NCBI GenBank assembly: GCA_002336895.1
Contig: DDFC01000007.1
Location: 62,001 to 126,000, forward strand
DNA: 64,000 nt
Direction of reading: 5' to 3'
Source of the DNA: Verrucomicrobiaceae bacterium UBA1938
GTDB lineage: Bacteria > Verrucomicrobiota > Verrucomicrobiia > Verrucomicrobiales > Verrucomicrobiaceae
In this document: positions 7,901 to 15,861 of the stretch, piece by piece
Layout: every line of letters starts with the position of its first letter
Position numbering within the stretch: position 1 is the first letter of the stretch
Notes under the pieces: model-generated
The model's input: the letters and a program-made list of their open reading frames with translations, nothing else
What the model was told of the DNA's origin: nothing
Databases searched by the model: none
Position numbers and translations under genes: made by a program

Positions 7901-10900
7901 GAAGCTGAGCGCCGGGTGTATGAGCAGATGACTCAGGTGCGTGGGTGGGATGGCCGGGCACGACTGCGACTGGCGCTGAAATGCCTGCGATTTGCGGATG
8001 AGGCTGAGGCGGAAAAGCAACTGCAAGCAGTGCTGGCCACTCCTGTGAAAGTGCGAAGCTATGCCATCAGCGGTGCACGCGCCCCCCTGCCACTGACGGA
8101 CACCAGGCGCACGGGCTCGGGTGTGACCACCGGAGATCTCGTCTCCCTGCTGGATTTTGCCCCCGGCCTGGAGCGAAAGGAAATGGACACTCTGCGGGCT
8201 TACCTGGGACAGCCGCGGGCGGAGTTTGCAGAACTGCCGGAAGATGCCGCCCTGGTGCGACTCAGAGCCATTGAAGAACTGGCCCGACTGCGCAGCGGCA
8301 AGGGCGGAGAGGCTTTGCACCAGTGGATCGAACAGTGGACTGCCGAGAAGCAGACAAACATTGTAGAAAAGCTCTGGGCGCTTTTTTATGCGGGTGCAGG
8401 CACGGAATTCCGCACCGTGCTCAAGGAGGTCCTGCCAGATCCTGAGAAACTCGAGGAAAAGTACGCCCTGCTGTGGCTGACACTGCGCAGCCATGGCATG
8501 GATGACGCGCTGGCCTGGGCCGGTGAAAAAGGATGGCCGGCCGAGGTGATGCGCGAGCGCTCCTCCCTGCTGCAGGCCTGCGTCTCGATGCTCATGGATC
8601 TGAACGGATTCCGCTTCGAGAAAAGCAATCTTACAAAACTGGGTCTCAGCCGCGTGCTGCGCAACTCCGCCCTGGTGGAGCTGACACGCAAACTGCAGGA
8701 CAAGCAACGCTACGAAGAGGCGCTGGCTCTGGGCTCCTGCCTGCCCCTCAACACCCCGGAGATGGAGACCGAATACTCGCTCTTTCTGGCGCGCATCGCC
8801 GAAAGTGCCGAACGTTGGGATCTGGCGCAGCATTACCTGGAAGTGGCTGTGCGTGGTCCGGTGACGGCGGAGAACTACCGCACGACTTACGATCCCTTCC
8901 TGCTGAGCCTCACGTCTCTGAGCCGGATCACCAGCTCTGCCCAGCAACGGGAAGAATCCCTGCGTGGAGCATGGCGCAGGCTGCAACGCACCCAGCCGTC
9001 TGCGATGACCACGCTACGCCAGTCTGCCATCGCCGGACTGGCAGGCGCAGAGCATGCTGGAGCGGACATCCTGGGACGGTTTCTGTCCGGCCCGTTCCTG
9101 GCCCAGCGCGAAATGTCTGACAGCAAGGGCAGCCTGCTGTCACAAGGCTCGTCACGATACGAAGAACCGCCCCATCTACGCAGTCTCTGGGAGGAGACAA
9201 AGGAGATCCAGGCCCTGCTGACCCAGCAAGGGCTGGGAAGCATGGCGCAGGAGGCCAACAGCACGATCGCGAGACACTATGAATCCTCCATGCTTGGGCC
9301 GCGCTCGGATTCTGAGTTTGGTGAATGGCGCATCAATGAACTGCTGGGCAGGCTGCGTGGAGCGGACTATCCCACCAGGCGCCGTCTCATCCGCGAGCAC
9401 CTGGCGGCGGTCGATCTACGAACCGAGCACTCAGTGGACACGCTCGGAAATCTGGGCAGCAGGCTGGAGAGCGTTGGGATGGTGCGCGAGGCCATCGACA
9501 TCTACACCATGCTGCCTGACCGCGCGCCATCGAATCCGGACTACGCGCTATGGCTGCTGCGTGTGTGCGAGACCTCGATGGAGGTGGAGCCCGGACTGAG
9601 CTTTTCCCTGAAGCTGCTGCTGGCTGAGCCGCCGCTCAAACCACCGCAGCCTGGCGATGACACGCTGCGTGAAAAGCATGCCCTCTTTCTGGCACGAAGC
9701 TTCAATGTGGATGAACTGCGCCGTCAGGGATTCCGTGAACAGTTCTCCCAGGTGCTGGAAAGACGCCGTCCGCATGAAGTCTCCTACCTGCGGGAACTGG
9801 GGCTGCTGCTGGAGCGCATGCAGGATGACAAGGCCGCCCTCTCAGCATGGGACAGGCTGCATGCAGCCTATGTGGCCAATGATCAAGCAGGGACGGACAT
9901 CGACATCGAAGCCGCCCTTCATCGCGGCCAGATCCAACAACGGCTGGGGCAGCCGCAAGCGGCGCTGAAAACATTGAAGGAGGTGCCGATGGCAGATCCG
10001 CTGGATCCCGTGGCGCAGGAAGTGCTGCAGCTGCGATGCCAGATAGCGACTGATACGGAGGCATGGGATGATGTGCATGATCTCATGACGCTGTGCGTGG
10101 AGCGCAAGTCGCTGCCCTGTGTGCTGGCACTGGCGGCAGGCCTCCGCACTCACAACCGGGCAACGGAAGCACTGAACCTGCTGACCCAGGCGGACCGCAC
10201 CATCAAAGGTGACCACGAACGCTTTGTGCTAAGGCTGGAACAGCTGAAGGTGCTGGCCGGTGGAGACGACTGGGCACCGGAGCGTGGGCGCGCGCAGATC
10301 GCGGCGCTGTTTCGCACATCCACCCGTGACGAAGATACGATCAAGGACATGCATGCGTGGCTGGTGAAGCTGGCAGCTGGGAAGCAGGCGATGAACTGGA
10401 CCACACTGCTGCGCACTGAAGCACGAGCGGGAGCTGACCGCCCGCTGGCAGCCCTGGCACTGAGCGCCTTTGCAGCCATTCTGCCTGAAGAGGCCCATGC
10501 GGATTTCATAGGCGCCTGGCAAAAAGCGGAGGAAAAAGACAGGGCATGCATCGAACTGGCAGCCAAAGCCATGCTGGAAGCAGGCCGCGCAACTTGGGCC
10601 AGAGACGCATGCGAAATAGTCTCCGGAATCCCGACGCTGCGGGAACTCGGAAGAAAGCTGCCGCTGGCTGTGCGCGTGGCTCACGCCATGCAGGATGAAG
10701 CAACCGTACAGGAACTCTTCAGTGAGACGCTCCGCCTCACCAGTCCAGGCGGTGCTCAAACCATGGAGTGGGCACGCGCCTTTGAAGAGACGGGGCATGC
10801 AGCGCTGGCGCGTGAACTGCTGGAGGCTGCGCTGCAGCATCTGGACAAGACCTCGGCGCTACAGCCGGAACTGTATGCCGAGCAGGCCCGGTTTCTCATG

Positions 10901-11119
10901 CGGCAGCGAGATTACGAAGCCGCCGAAGCTTTCCTGATGCGGATGAACTGGGCGATGCCTGCCGACTCTGCCAAACTCATCTTTGAACTCCACCAGGCTT
11001 GGGGCAAGCTGGGAGAAATCGAAGCAGAGCTCCCCAAATTCCGGCTGCCCGGAGGTGTGGTTCATGAGATCATGTTTCTCACACAGCAGTCAAAAAAATC
11101 CGCCAGCATGCATCCATGA
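4928..11119 (+). CDS. Giant secreted TPR-type repeat protein (2063 residues), unknown function
   Basis: A GTG start at 4928 gives a signal peptide (LRCLIGALTALALNADAQ, cleavage near residue 26). The mature protein is almost wholly alpha-helical repeats. Many helices match the TPR pattern, for example AEAADAYERAAKLKPQDIDLARQVAQLLLQ near 180, DRAANFFSKLADQKD, and AAKLLERVYHEYPDSGQLLSALTQ near 740. Repeats continue to the C-terminus (AEQARFLMRQRDYEAAEAFLMR). Other stretches are degenerate helical pairs with no visible catalytic domain or C-terminal membrane anchor. Base composition and style match the neighbours. The stop overlaps the start of the next gene (ATGA), so the giant protein and the small lipoprotein are probably translated as a pair. 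It is probably a periplasmic scaffold; function is not known. Confidence 0.8.
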   Translation: MKFSGQLHRLRCLIGALTALALNADAQNALKPWAARETKLANEYLSLLVQQPEYGRVLDLLWTLYEKHEATKLLVDNVSQQAQKSKFAAVKIVEAHLVRRSGDLKKAAQLYDELLKADPKNLIVLRSRAEVARELADPATAFSLIKQAAELMPKDDPQAPQMWIELGGMAMAGGKNAEAADAYERAAKLKPQDIDLARQVAQLLLQSGFPDRAANFFSKLADQKDPQRKLDALYDLARIYEHADQFAKADKALTDGLALLHFRDGRYLDFFRRRVRLHERFGLLEDLRKTLVDAAKSTPPSEQALLDATRFFELTVEPDEQLRWLRALVQAVPQMEDYRWELVRTLLDHEGAAEAAKLLDERLKNDGTDLTALVLLRCEADLRGGSTENARQRLLKLLDAQNSPDVEKQVLNFAQARALDAVIEKILRARVERDPQKAEAVFDLAAFFRARRDLAAEDKLLRTFTESATTLEERQKRLGDASSFLAASNNIDSAIMLAREAVSKPGAGRDAWLHLAELLAEQGENDEAAEWIEKAWHASTTDDERVDVDERMLSVLMGDTKVAAKPAANGEFKLPDAFTGMNFASDENEGPKHEKLPERVMEFARSAISSARNAGAKSDQSQALRFRGFWWATRTRQFDAAYELLSALEFDPQTEKPQKVSLAVEQLKLDLAQDDENFALLERQLRRLSELDAAGKIRYTLRLAEQLMESERRADSETSSPGWKSNNPLAPPGVAAAKLLERVYHEYPDSGQLLSALTQIYFLQRRADDALALWKQAVRRAEGPSAIPLLENYADILLRQHRITDHVEVQAQILERETDVKRRREVLRRCIDRLIFSDSNGGELAPTVARDRLKMLERALLERVQRHPFDGFYHEALAQVYERGGDHVKAFASMKQAYYTAPDTPFSLDQLRDAALKVGDLKSAIYFQKQIAAVAPPKEVAAESRRLVELLEQTFQITEADRVRRRLESRFAQDATALEELAKYYQSSGQDEAERRVYEQMTQVRGWDGRARLRLALKCLRFADEAEAEKQLQAVLATPVKVRSYAISGARAPLPLTDTRRTGSGVTTGDLVSLLDFAPGLERKEMDTLRAYLGQPRAEFAELPEDAALVRLRAIEELARLRSGKGGEALHQWIEQWTAEKQTNIVEKLWALFYAGAGTEFRTVLKEVLPDPEKLEEKYALLWLTLRSHGMDDALAWAGEKGWPAEVMRERSSLLQACVSMLMDLNGFRFEKSNLTKLGLSRVLRNSALVELTRKLQDKQRYEEALALGSCLPLNTPEMETEYSLFLARIAESAERWDLAQHYLEVAVRGPVTAENYRTTYDPFLLSLTSLSRITSSAQQREESLRGAWRRLQRTQPSAMTTLRQSAIAGLAGAEHAGADILGRFLSGPFLAQREMSDSKGSLLSQGSSRYEEPPHLRSLWEETKEIQALLTQQGLGSMAQEANSTIARHYESSMLGPRSDSEFGEWRINELLGRLRGADYPTRRRLIREHLAAVDLRTEHSVDTLGNLGSRLESVGMVREAIDIYTMLPDRAPSNPDYALWLLRVCETSMEVEPGLSFSLKLLLAEPPLKPPQPGDDTLREKHALFLARSFNVDELRRQGFREQFSQVLERRRPHEVSYLRELGLLLERMQDDKAALSAWDRLHAAYVANDQAGTDIDIEAALHRGQIQQRLGQPQAALKTLKEVPMADPLDPVAQEVLQLRCQIATDTEAWDDVHDLMTLCVERKSLPCVLALAAGLRTHNRATEALNLLTQADRTIKGDHERFVLRLEQLKVLAGGDDWAPERGRAQIAALFRTSTRDEDTIKDMHAWLVKLAAGKQAMNWTTLLRTEARAGADRPLAALALSAFAAILPEEAHADFIGAWQKAEEKDRACIELAAKAMLEAGRATWARDACEIVSGIPTLRELGRKLPLAVRVAHAMQDEATVQELFSETLRLTSPGGAQTMEWARAFEETGHAALARELLEAALQHLDKTSALQPELYAEQARFLMRQRDYEAAEAFLMRMNWAMPADSAKLIFELHQAWGKLGEIEAELPKFRLPGGVVHEIMFLTQQSKKSASMHP

Positions 11120-11700
11120 ACAATTACTTTAAACACCTGCCATTTCTGTGCCTGGGCCTGCTGCTCTGCCAGTGCTCCACTGGAGAAAAAAAGAAAGCGG
11201 ATCCTGCGGATCAATCCCTGGCCAAACGCACCACATCCGGCCCCGATCTCAGCAAGCGCAGCCGGTACGAAAAGTACATGAATGACCCAAAGATGGGGAA
11301 AAGCAGTGCTGGATCCTATTTTCAAAAGCAGGCGCACCATTCGAAAACATTCAACGGAGCCGACTCCTACGCGGGGCAGAAAGAGTTTAAGACAAGCCAG
11401 AGCATCTATGGCAAATCCAAAGCTCCGGGCATGAACATGACTTACGCGCTGGGAGACAAGCAGGCACCTGCCATGAACAGCACCTTCAAGACCGATGCGT
11501 CACGTCTCGGCAGCCAGCAGGCCAAGGAGGCAAGCTCGGTATTCAGCGGGGCGGACAACACCTTTAAAACCAACTCCGCGCTGACGCGCTCCAAAAGCAT
11601 CGGCAGAGCGCCGAAAATCATCGAAAACTATAATGACCGAGGCGGAAAAAAAAGCGCCTACTCCGAGGATGAAGTGAGGCGGCTGCTGAACAGAAACTGA
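11116..11700 (+). CDS. Small outer-membrane-type lipoprotein coupled to the giant TPR protein
   Basis: The 194-residue protein has a lipoprotein signal (FLCLGLLLCQCS), with the lipidated Cys at about residue 20 or 18. The residues after Cys are Ser-Thr-Gly, with no Asp at +2, so the outer membrane is the likely target. The mature region is polar, Lys/Ser/Asn-rich and predicted mostly disordered. It has loose internal repetition around Phe (KTFNGADSYAG, SVFSGADNTFKTN) and around KAPGMNMTY / QAPAMNSTF. The C-terminus ends in a charged helix (SAYSEDEVRRLLNRN). Its ATG overlaps the stop of the 2063-residue gene by 4 bases, which implies linked expression and perhaps physical partnership. I do not recognise a family. 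Confidence 0.72.
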   Translation: MNNYFKHLPFLCLGLLLCQCSTGEKKKADPADQSLAKRTTSGPDLSKRSRYEKYMNDPKMGKSSAGSYFQKQAHHSKTFNGADSYAGQKEFKTSQSIYGKSKAPGMNMTYALGDKQAPAMNSTFKTDASRLGSQQAKEASSVFSGADNTFKTNSALTRSKSIGRAPKIIENYNDRGGKKSAYSEDEVRRLLNRN

Positions 11701-11769
11701 CTTTGGGCGGCAAGGTTTGAATTTGATGCCGGTGCTTGCAGTGCAGCCTGCCCCTGCTTATGCAAATGC

Positions 11770-12915
11770 ATGCGCATTCTCCACACCGCAGACTGGCATC
11801 TCGGCGCACGGCTCGTCGAGCGTGACCGCCTGCCGGAGCATGCCGCCTTTTGCGACTGGCTGATCGAGACCCTGCGGGGAGAGAAGATCGATGCGCTGCT
11901 GCTGAGCGGGGATGTCTTTGATGCTGCGAATCCACCCCAGGATGCTGTGAGCCTGTATTTTGATTTTTTGAAACGGCTGGCGGATCTGCGCACGGTGAAG
12001 GCGGTGATCACGGGCGGGAATCATGATTCGGCCTCGCACCTGAATGCACCGCGTGAGCTGCTGAAGCGCTTTGAGGTGCACGTTTTTGGACATGCGGGTG
12101 AGAACGTGGTGGATCTCGGAGATGCCGTGGTGGCGGCGGTGCCGTTTCTGCGTGAGCGGGATCTGCGGCAGACCACCACAGGTGAGGCAATGACGGAGGT
12201 GCAGGCGCAAGTGCGCGCGGGAATCCGGGATCATTATGCAGCACAGCTGACTGCATGCAGGGCGCAGGCGGGAGCGCGCCCGGTGATTGCGATGGGGCAT
12301 CTGACGGCTCTGGGTGCGACAACGAGCGACAGCGAGCGGGACATTCACATCGGCAATCTGGGCGCGGTGGGAGCGGATGTGTTTGAGGGGTTTGATTACA
12401 CGGCGCTGGGTCATCTGCACCGACCGCAGAAGGTGGCAGGACTGGAGACTGTGAGGTACAGCGGCTCCCCAGTGGCGCTTAGTTTTTCGGAGGCGGCGGA
12501 CAAGAAGAGCGTGGTGATTGTGGACACACAGGGCATGCAGATCGAGACGCGGGCTGTGCCGGCGTCTCGTGTGCTCACGCGTGTGAACGTGAACCGGGCG
12601 ACGCTGGCGGCTGATCTTGGAAATGTGCCTGCGGAAAGCTGGGCTGAGGTGACGGTGAAGCTGGAAGCGCCGGAGGCGGATCTGGACCGGCAAGTACGCG
12701 AGGCTGCGGGAGGGCGCTTTGAGGTGATGAAGGTGCTGGCGGATCTCCCCCCAAGCCAGACAAGTGCGTGGCAGCATACTGGTCCCGCACTCAGCGAGTT
12801 GCAGCCGCGAGAGGTCTTCCGTGAACTGATCAAGGAGAAGCAGATAGCCGGTGAGGAGCTGTGCGAGGTCTTTGATGAGCTGCTGGCAATCCGGGAGAAG
12901 CAGACTATCGCCTAG
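11770..12915 (+). CDS. sbcD: Exonuclease SbcCD subunit D (Mre11-type nuclease)
   Basis: SbcD is the calcineurin-like phosphoesterase subunit of the SbcCD complex, which opens hairpins and cleaves DNA ends or palindromes during replication and repair. The 381-residue protein shows the metal-binding blocks in order: HTADWHLG (residues 5-12), LLLSGDVFD (44-51) with the bridging Asp, TGGNHDS (81-87) with the catalytic His, then AMGHLTALGA and ALGHLHRPQ with the late His ligands. The C-terminal capping domain follows. Length matches the family (E. coli 400). sbcC starts 19 bases after its stop, the usual operon order. Confidence 0.95.
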   Translation: MRILHTADWHLGARLVERDRLPEHAAFCDWLIETLRGEKIDALLLSGDVFDAANPPQDAVSLYFDFLKRLADLRTVKAVITGGNHDSASHLNAPRELLKRFEVHVFGHAGENVVDLGDAVVAAVPFLRERDLRQTTTGEAMTEVQAQVRAGIRDHYAAQLTACRAQAGARPVIAMGHLTALGATTSDSERDIHIGNLGAVGADVFEGFDYTALGHLHRPQKVAGLETVRYSGSPVALSFSEAADKKSVVIVDTQGMQIETRAVPASRVLTRVNVNRATLAADLGNVPAESWAEVTVKLEAPEADLDRQVREAAGGRFEVMKVLADLPPSQTSAWQHTGPALSELQPREVFRELIKEKQIAGEELCEVFDELLAIREKQTIA

Positions 12916-12934
12916 ATTTACCCTTCTCATTTCT

Positions 12935-15751
12935 ATGCGCCTTCTTGCCGTCAGACTTCAGAACCTCAACTCTCTCAGCGGGATGCACGAGGTGCGGTTT
13001 GATGCGGTACCGCTGAGTGCGGCGGGAGTGTTTTTGATCACGGGGCCGACGGGAGCGGGGAAATCGACGCTGCTGGATGCGATGACGCTGGCGCTGTATG
13101 GACGCGCGGCACGTTATGGCAATGACAAGGCGGATGAGATGATGAGCAGGCATACTGCGGAGTGCCTGGCAGAGGTGGATTTTGAAGCGGGTGGCGAGAC
13201 ATTGCGGGCCATCTGGCGGCTACGCCGCGCACGTGGCAAGGCCGATGGAAAACTGCAGCCGGTGGAGCGGCGGCTGGCTAATGCGGCGACGGGAGTGATC
13301 CTGGCCGAGAAGGCTGCTGAGATGGACCGCATCATCGAAGAAAAGACGGGGCTGGATGTGCAGCGCTTTCTGAGATCCGTGCTGCTGGCGCAGGGACAGT
13401 TTGCGGCGTTTTTGAAGGCGAAGCCGAATGAGCGAGCGGAGCTGCTGGAGAAGATCACGGGGACGGAGATTTACAGTGATCTCTCCGTGCTGGCCTATGA
13501 GACGCACAAGGCCAAGGATGAGGCGGCGAAGCTGCTGAAGGAGCGGCTGGGGGCAGTGCTGGTGCTGGATGCTGAAAGGCGAGTTCAGCTGGAGACTGAC
13601 CTGGCAGCAGCACGGGCGGATGCGGAACGCCTGCGCACTGAAAGCGATGCCGCGAGCAAGCAGCTGAACGCGCAGAGAGAGCATGGGAGCATCACGGGAG
13701 AAATGGCGAAGCTGAACGTGGCGATCCGGATGCAGCAGGAGGCAGTGACCAACGCGGGCGCGGATGTTTCCAAGGCCAAGGCTGCTGCCGAAGCGACGAA
13801 GCAGGAACGAGCGAAACGCGAGCCGGTGTGGGAGCAGGCGGCGGGCATGGCGGCGCAAAGCGAGCAGCTTGAAAAACAGCTCGGAGAGAGCCGGGGAATG
13901 TACCAGACGTGGGCGAAGCAGCTGAAGGAGGCTGCCGCACGCCGAGAAGCCGCCGAGAGGAAGCTGGCCTCTTATCTTGAGACAACTGAAGCGCTCGAAG
14001 CGTGGCTGAAGCAGAACGAGAGTGATGCAGCACTGGGAGAAACGCTGCCCCGGCTACGTGCAGCGGCGCGTGAATGGCGGGGTGTGTTTGAAAAACTCGC
14101 CGAAGGCAGGAAGCGGCATGCCGAGGCAGCGGCTGTGGATCAACGTATCGCCGAGGCAGAGGCGCATGTGCATGCGCTGGCAAAGCAACGGGCTGAGAAG
14201 GATGCGAAGCTGAAACAGGACCGCTCGGAGGTGGAGCGGCTGGGCAAGATGCTGGAAGGTCAGCGAGAGGTGGCGCGAAGGGCAGAACTGGTGGCGGGCT
14301 TTGACGAGCACCGGCATGACCTAAAGGCGGGCGAAGCCTGCCCGCTGTGCGGGTCGCTGGAGCATCCGTTTGCAGAAGCGACCACCGACTTTGAATCGCA
14401 GCTGCAGGGAGCGCGAAGGCTGCTCGTGACTTTGGAGAAGCAGTGGGAAAAGACGAACCGTGACCTCGGCGTGCTGGAGCGCGAGCTGGTGAAGAATGAG
14501 ACTGAAGTGACAGCAGAGAGCAAAAGAGCCGAGGAGATGAAAAAGCGAGTGAAGGAGCTGGCGGCACCCACGGATGAAGTGCTGGCGAGATATAAGGCCG
14601 AAGAAAATGAAAAGCGCATGGAGCTGACAGGGCTGCCACGCTTTGACGAACATGACTTCTGTCCTGATGGAGCTGAACGCGCACTCGGCATGCTGGAACA
14701 GCGGGCGATGATGTTTGCCAAGAAGCGTGACGAGGCGGCTCAAAAACGCGGCGAGCGGCAGCGAATGGAAAGTGACATTCAACTGGTGAAGCTGGACGAG
14801 GCTGCGAAAGCCAAGCGCCTGGAAGAACTGAAGAACGAAGGACTGACGCTACGGACGAAGGCGGATGCGCTGAAGGCTCAACTAAGCCAACTGCTCGGCG
14901 GCAGGACTCTGGTGCAGGACCGCGAGCTGCATGATGGCAGCGTGGCTGCAGCGGAGAAGACCTGGCGAGAAGCGGAGGCAAAACTGAATGAGCTGCAAAC
15001 GCAGGCAACTGCAATGCGGGCGAAGCTGGAACAGCTGGAGGTGCGACGGAAGCCCTTTGAAGGACAGGCGGTGCCTGATGAAGGCGCGCTGCGTGATCTG
15101 GAAGTGGCGGTGAAGCGGCTGAGCGATGACTTTGCAGCGAAGCGCACTGAGCTGGGGTCGCTGGAGCAGCAGGTGCGCAATGATGATGCGGCGCGGAAGC
15201 GTCGGGAATCAAGCGGCGCTGAATTGCAGTCGGCAGAGGCTGATGCCTTGCGCTGGGGACGACTGAAGGAGCTGATCGGCTCGGCGGATGGGGCCAAGTT
15301 TTCACGCTTTGCGCAGTCGCTGACGCTGCGGCAGCTGATCGGGCTGGCGAACGAGCACCTAAAAGCGCTGGCGGAGCGCTACCGGCTGATGGCTGCAGAT
15401 GGGGATGAACTGGATCTGCGCATCGTGGACCTGTATCAGGCGAATGTGGACCGGCCGATGGAGAGTCTTTCGGGTGGAGAGAGCTTTCTGGCGAGTCTGG
15501 CGCTGGCGCTAGGACTGAGCGAACTGGCGAGCCGGCATCACCCGATTGATTCGCTGTTTATTGACGAGGGGTTTGGTACGCTGGACACCGAGACACTGGA
15601 GGTGGCGCTGAGTGCGCTGGAGAATCTGAGATCGCGCGGGAAGACGATCGGACTAATCTCGCATGTGGAGCTGCTGAAGGAGCGGCTGACGACGCAGGTG
15701 CGGGTGGTGAGAGGAGCGGGTGGGACGAGCCGGATCGAGGTGGTGGCGTGA
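12935..15751 (+). CDS. sbcC: Exonuclease SbcCD subunit C (Rad50-type ATPase)
   Basis: SbcC is the SMC-like ATPase partner of SbcD. The frame opens at 12851 inside sbcD, but the ATG at 12935 gives the canonical MRLLAVRLQNLNSL start. Walker A is GPTGAGKST (residues 37-45). Two long coiled-coil arms (about 180-460 and 480-780) flank the zinc hook CPLC at residues 469-472, which dimerises two molecules. The signature motif LSGGESF is near 845 and Walker B with the D-loop, FIDEGFGTLD, near 873. The protein has 938 residues, a little shorter than E. coli SbcC (1048), with shorter arms. It ends before a small hairpin and a convergent gene. Confidence 0.95.
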   Translation: MRLLAVRLQNLNSLSGMHEVRFDAVPLSAAGVFLITGPTGAGKSTLLDAMTLALYGRAARYGNDKADEMMSRHTAECLAEVDFEAGGETLRAIWRLRRARGKADGKLQPVERRLANAATGVILAEKAAEMDRIIEEKTGLDVQRFLRSVLLAQGQFAAFLKAKPNERAELLEKITGTEIYSDLSVLAYETHKAKDEAAKLLKERLGAVLVLDAERRVQLETDLAAARADAERLRTESDAASKQLNAQREHGSITGEMAKLNVAIRMQQEAVTNAGADVSKAKAAAEATKQERAKREPVWEQAAGMAAQSEQLEKQLGESRGMYQTWAKQLKEAAARREAAERKLASYLETTEALEAWLKQNESDAALGETLPRLRAAAREWRGVFEKLAEGRKRHAEAAAVDQRIAEAEAHVHALAKQRAEKDAKLKQDRSEVERLGKMLEGQREVARRAELVAGFDEHRHDLKAGEACPLCGSLEHPFAEATTDFESQLQGARRLLVTLEKQWEKTNRDLGVLERELVKNETEVTAESKRAEEMKKRVKELAAPTDEVLARYKAEENEKRMELTGLPRFDEHDFCPDGAERALGMLEQRAMMFAKKRDEAAQKRGERQRMESDIQLVKLDEAAKAKRLEELKNEGLTLRTKADALKAQLSQLLGGRTLVQDRELHDGSVAAAEKTWREAEAKLNELQTQATAMRAKLEQLEVRRKPFEGQAVPDEGALRDLEVAVKRLSDDFAAKRTELGSLEQQVRNDDAARKRRESSGAELQSAEADALRWGRLKELIGSADGAKFSRFAQSLTLRQLIGLANEHLKALAERYRLMAADGDELDLRIVDLYQANVDRPMESLSGGESFLASLALALGLSELASRHHPIDSLFIDEGFGTLDTETLEVALSALENLRSRGKTIGLISHVELLKERLTTQVRVVRGAGGTSRIEVVA

Positions 15752-15841
15752 GCTGGCAGATGGATGCAGGCGATGCATTCACCATGAACTGAGAGGTCAC
15801 TGCATCCATGTCTGCAAGGACACTGTGTCGCTCCGGCGAAT

Positions 15842-15861
15842 TGCAGGCAAGAGTGCCTGCA
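15842..15861. terminator. Short hairpin between sbcC and a convergent gene
   Basis: TGCAGGC at 15842-15848 pairs with GCCTGCA at 15855-15861 around a 6-base loop. A pyrimidine-rich stretch (TCACTTCTTTTC) follows on the plus strand, overlapping the last codons of the convergent amidohydrolase gene. It is a weak candidate terminator for sbcDC. Confidence 0.35.

Noticed and set aside
13692..15305. 537-codon minus-strand frame opposite sbcC
   Set aside because: Pro/Ser/Ala/Arg-rich product with no domain; sbcC on the other strand has all motifs.
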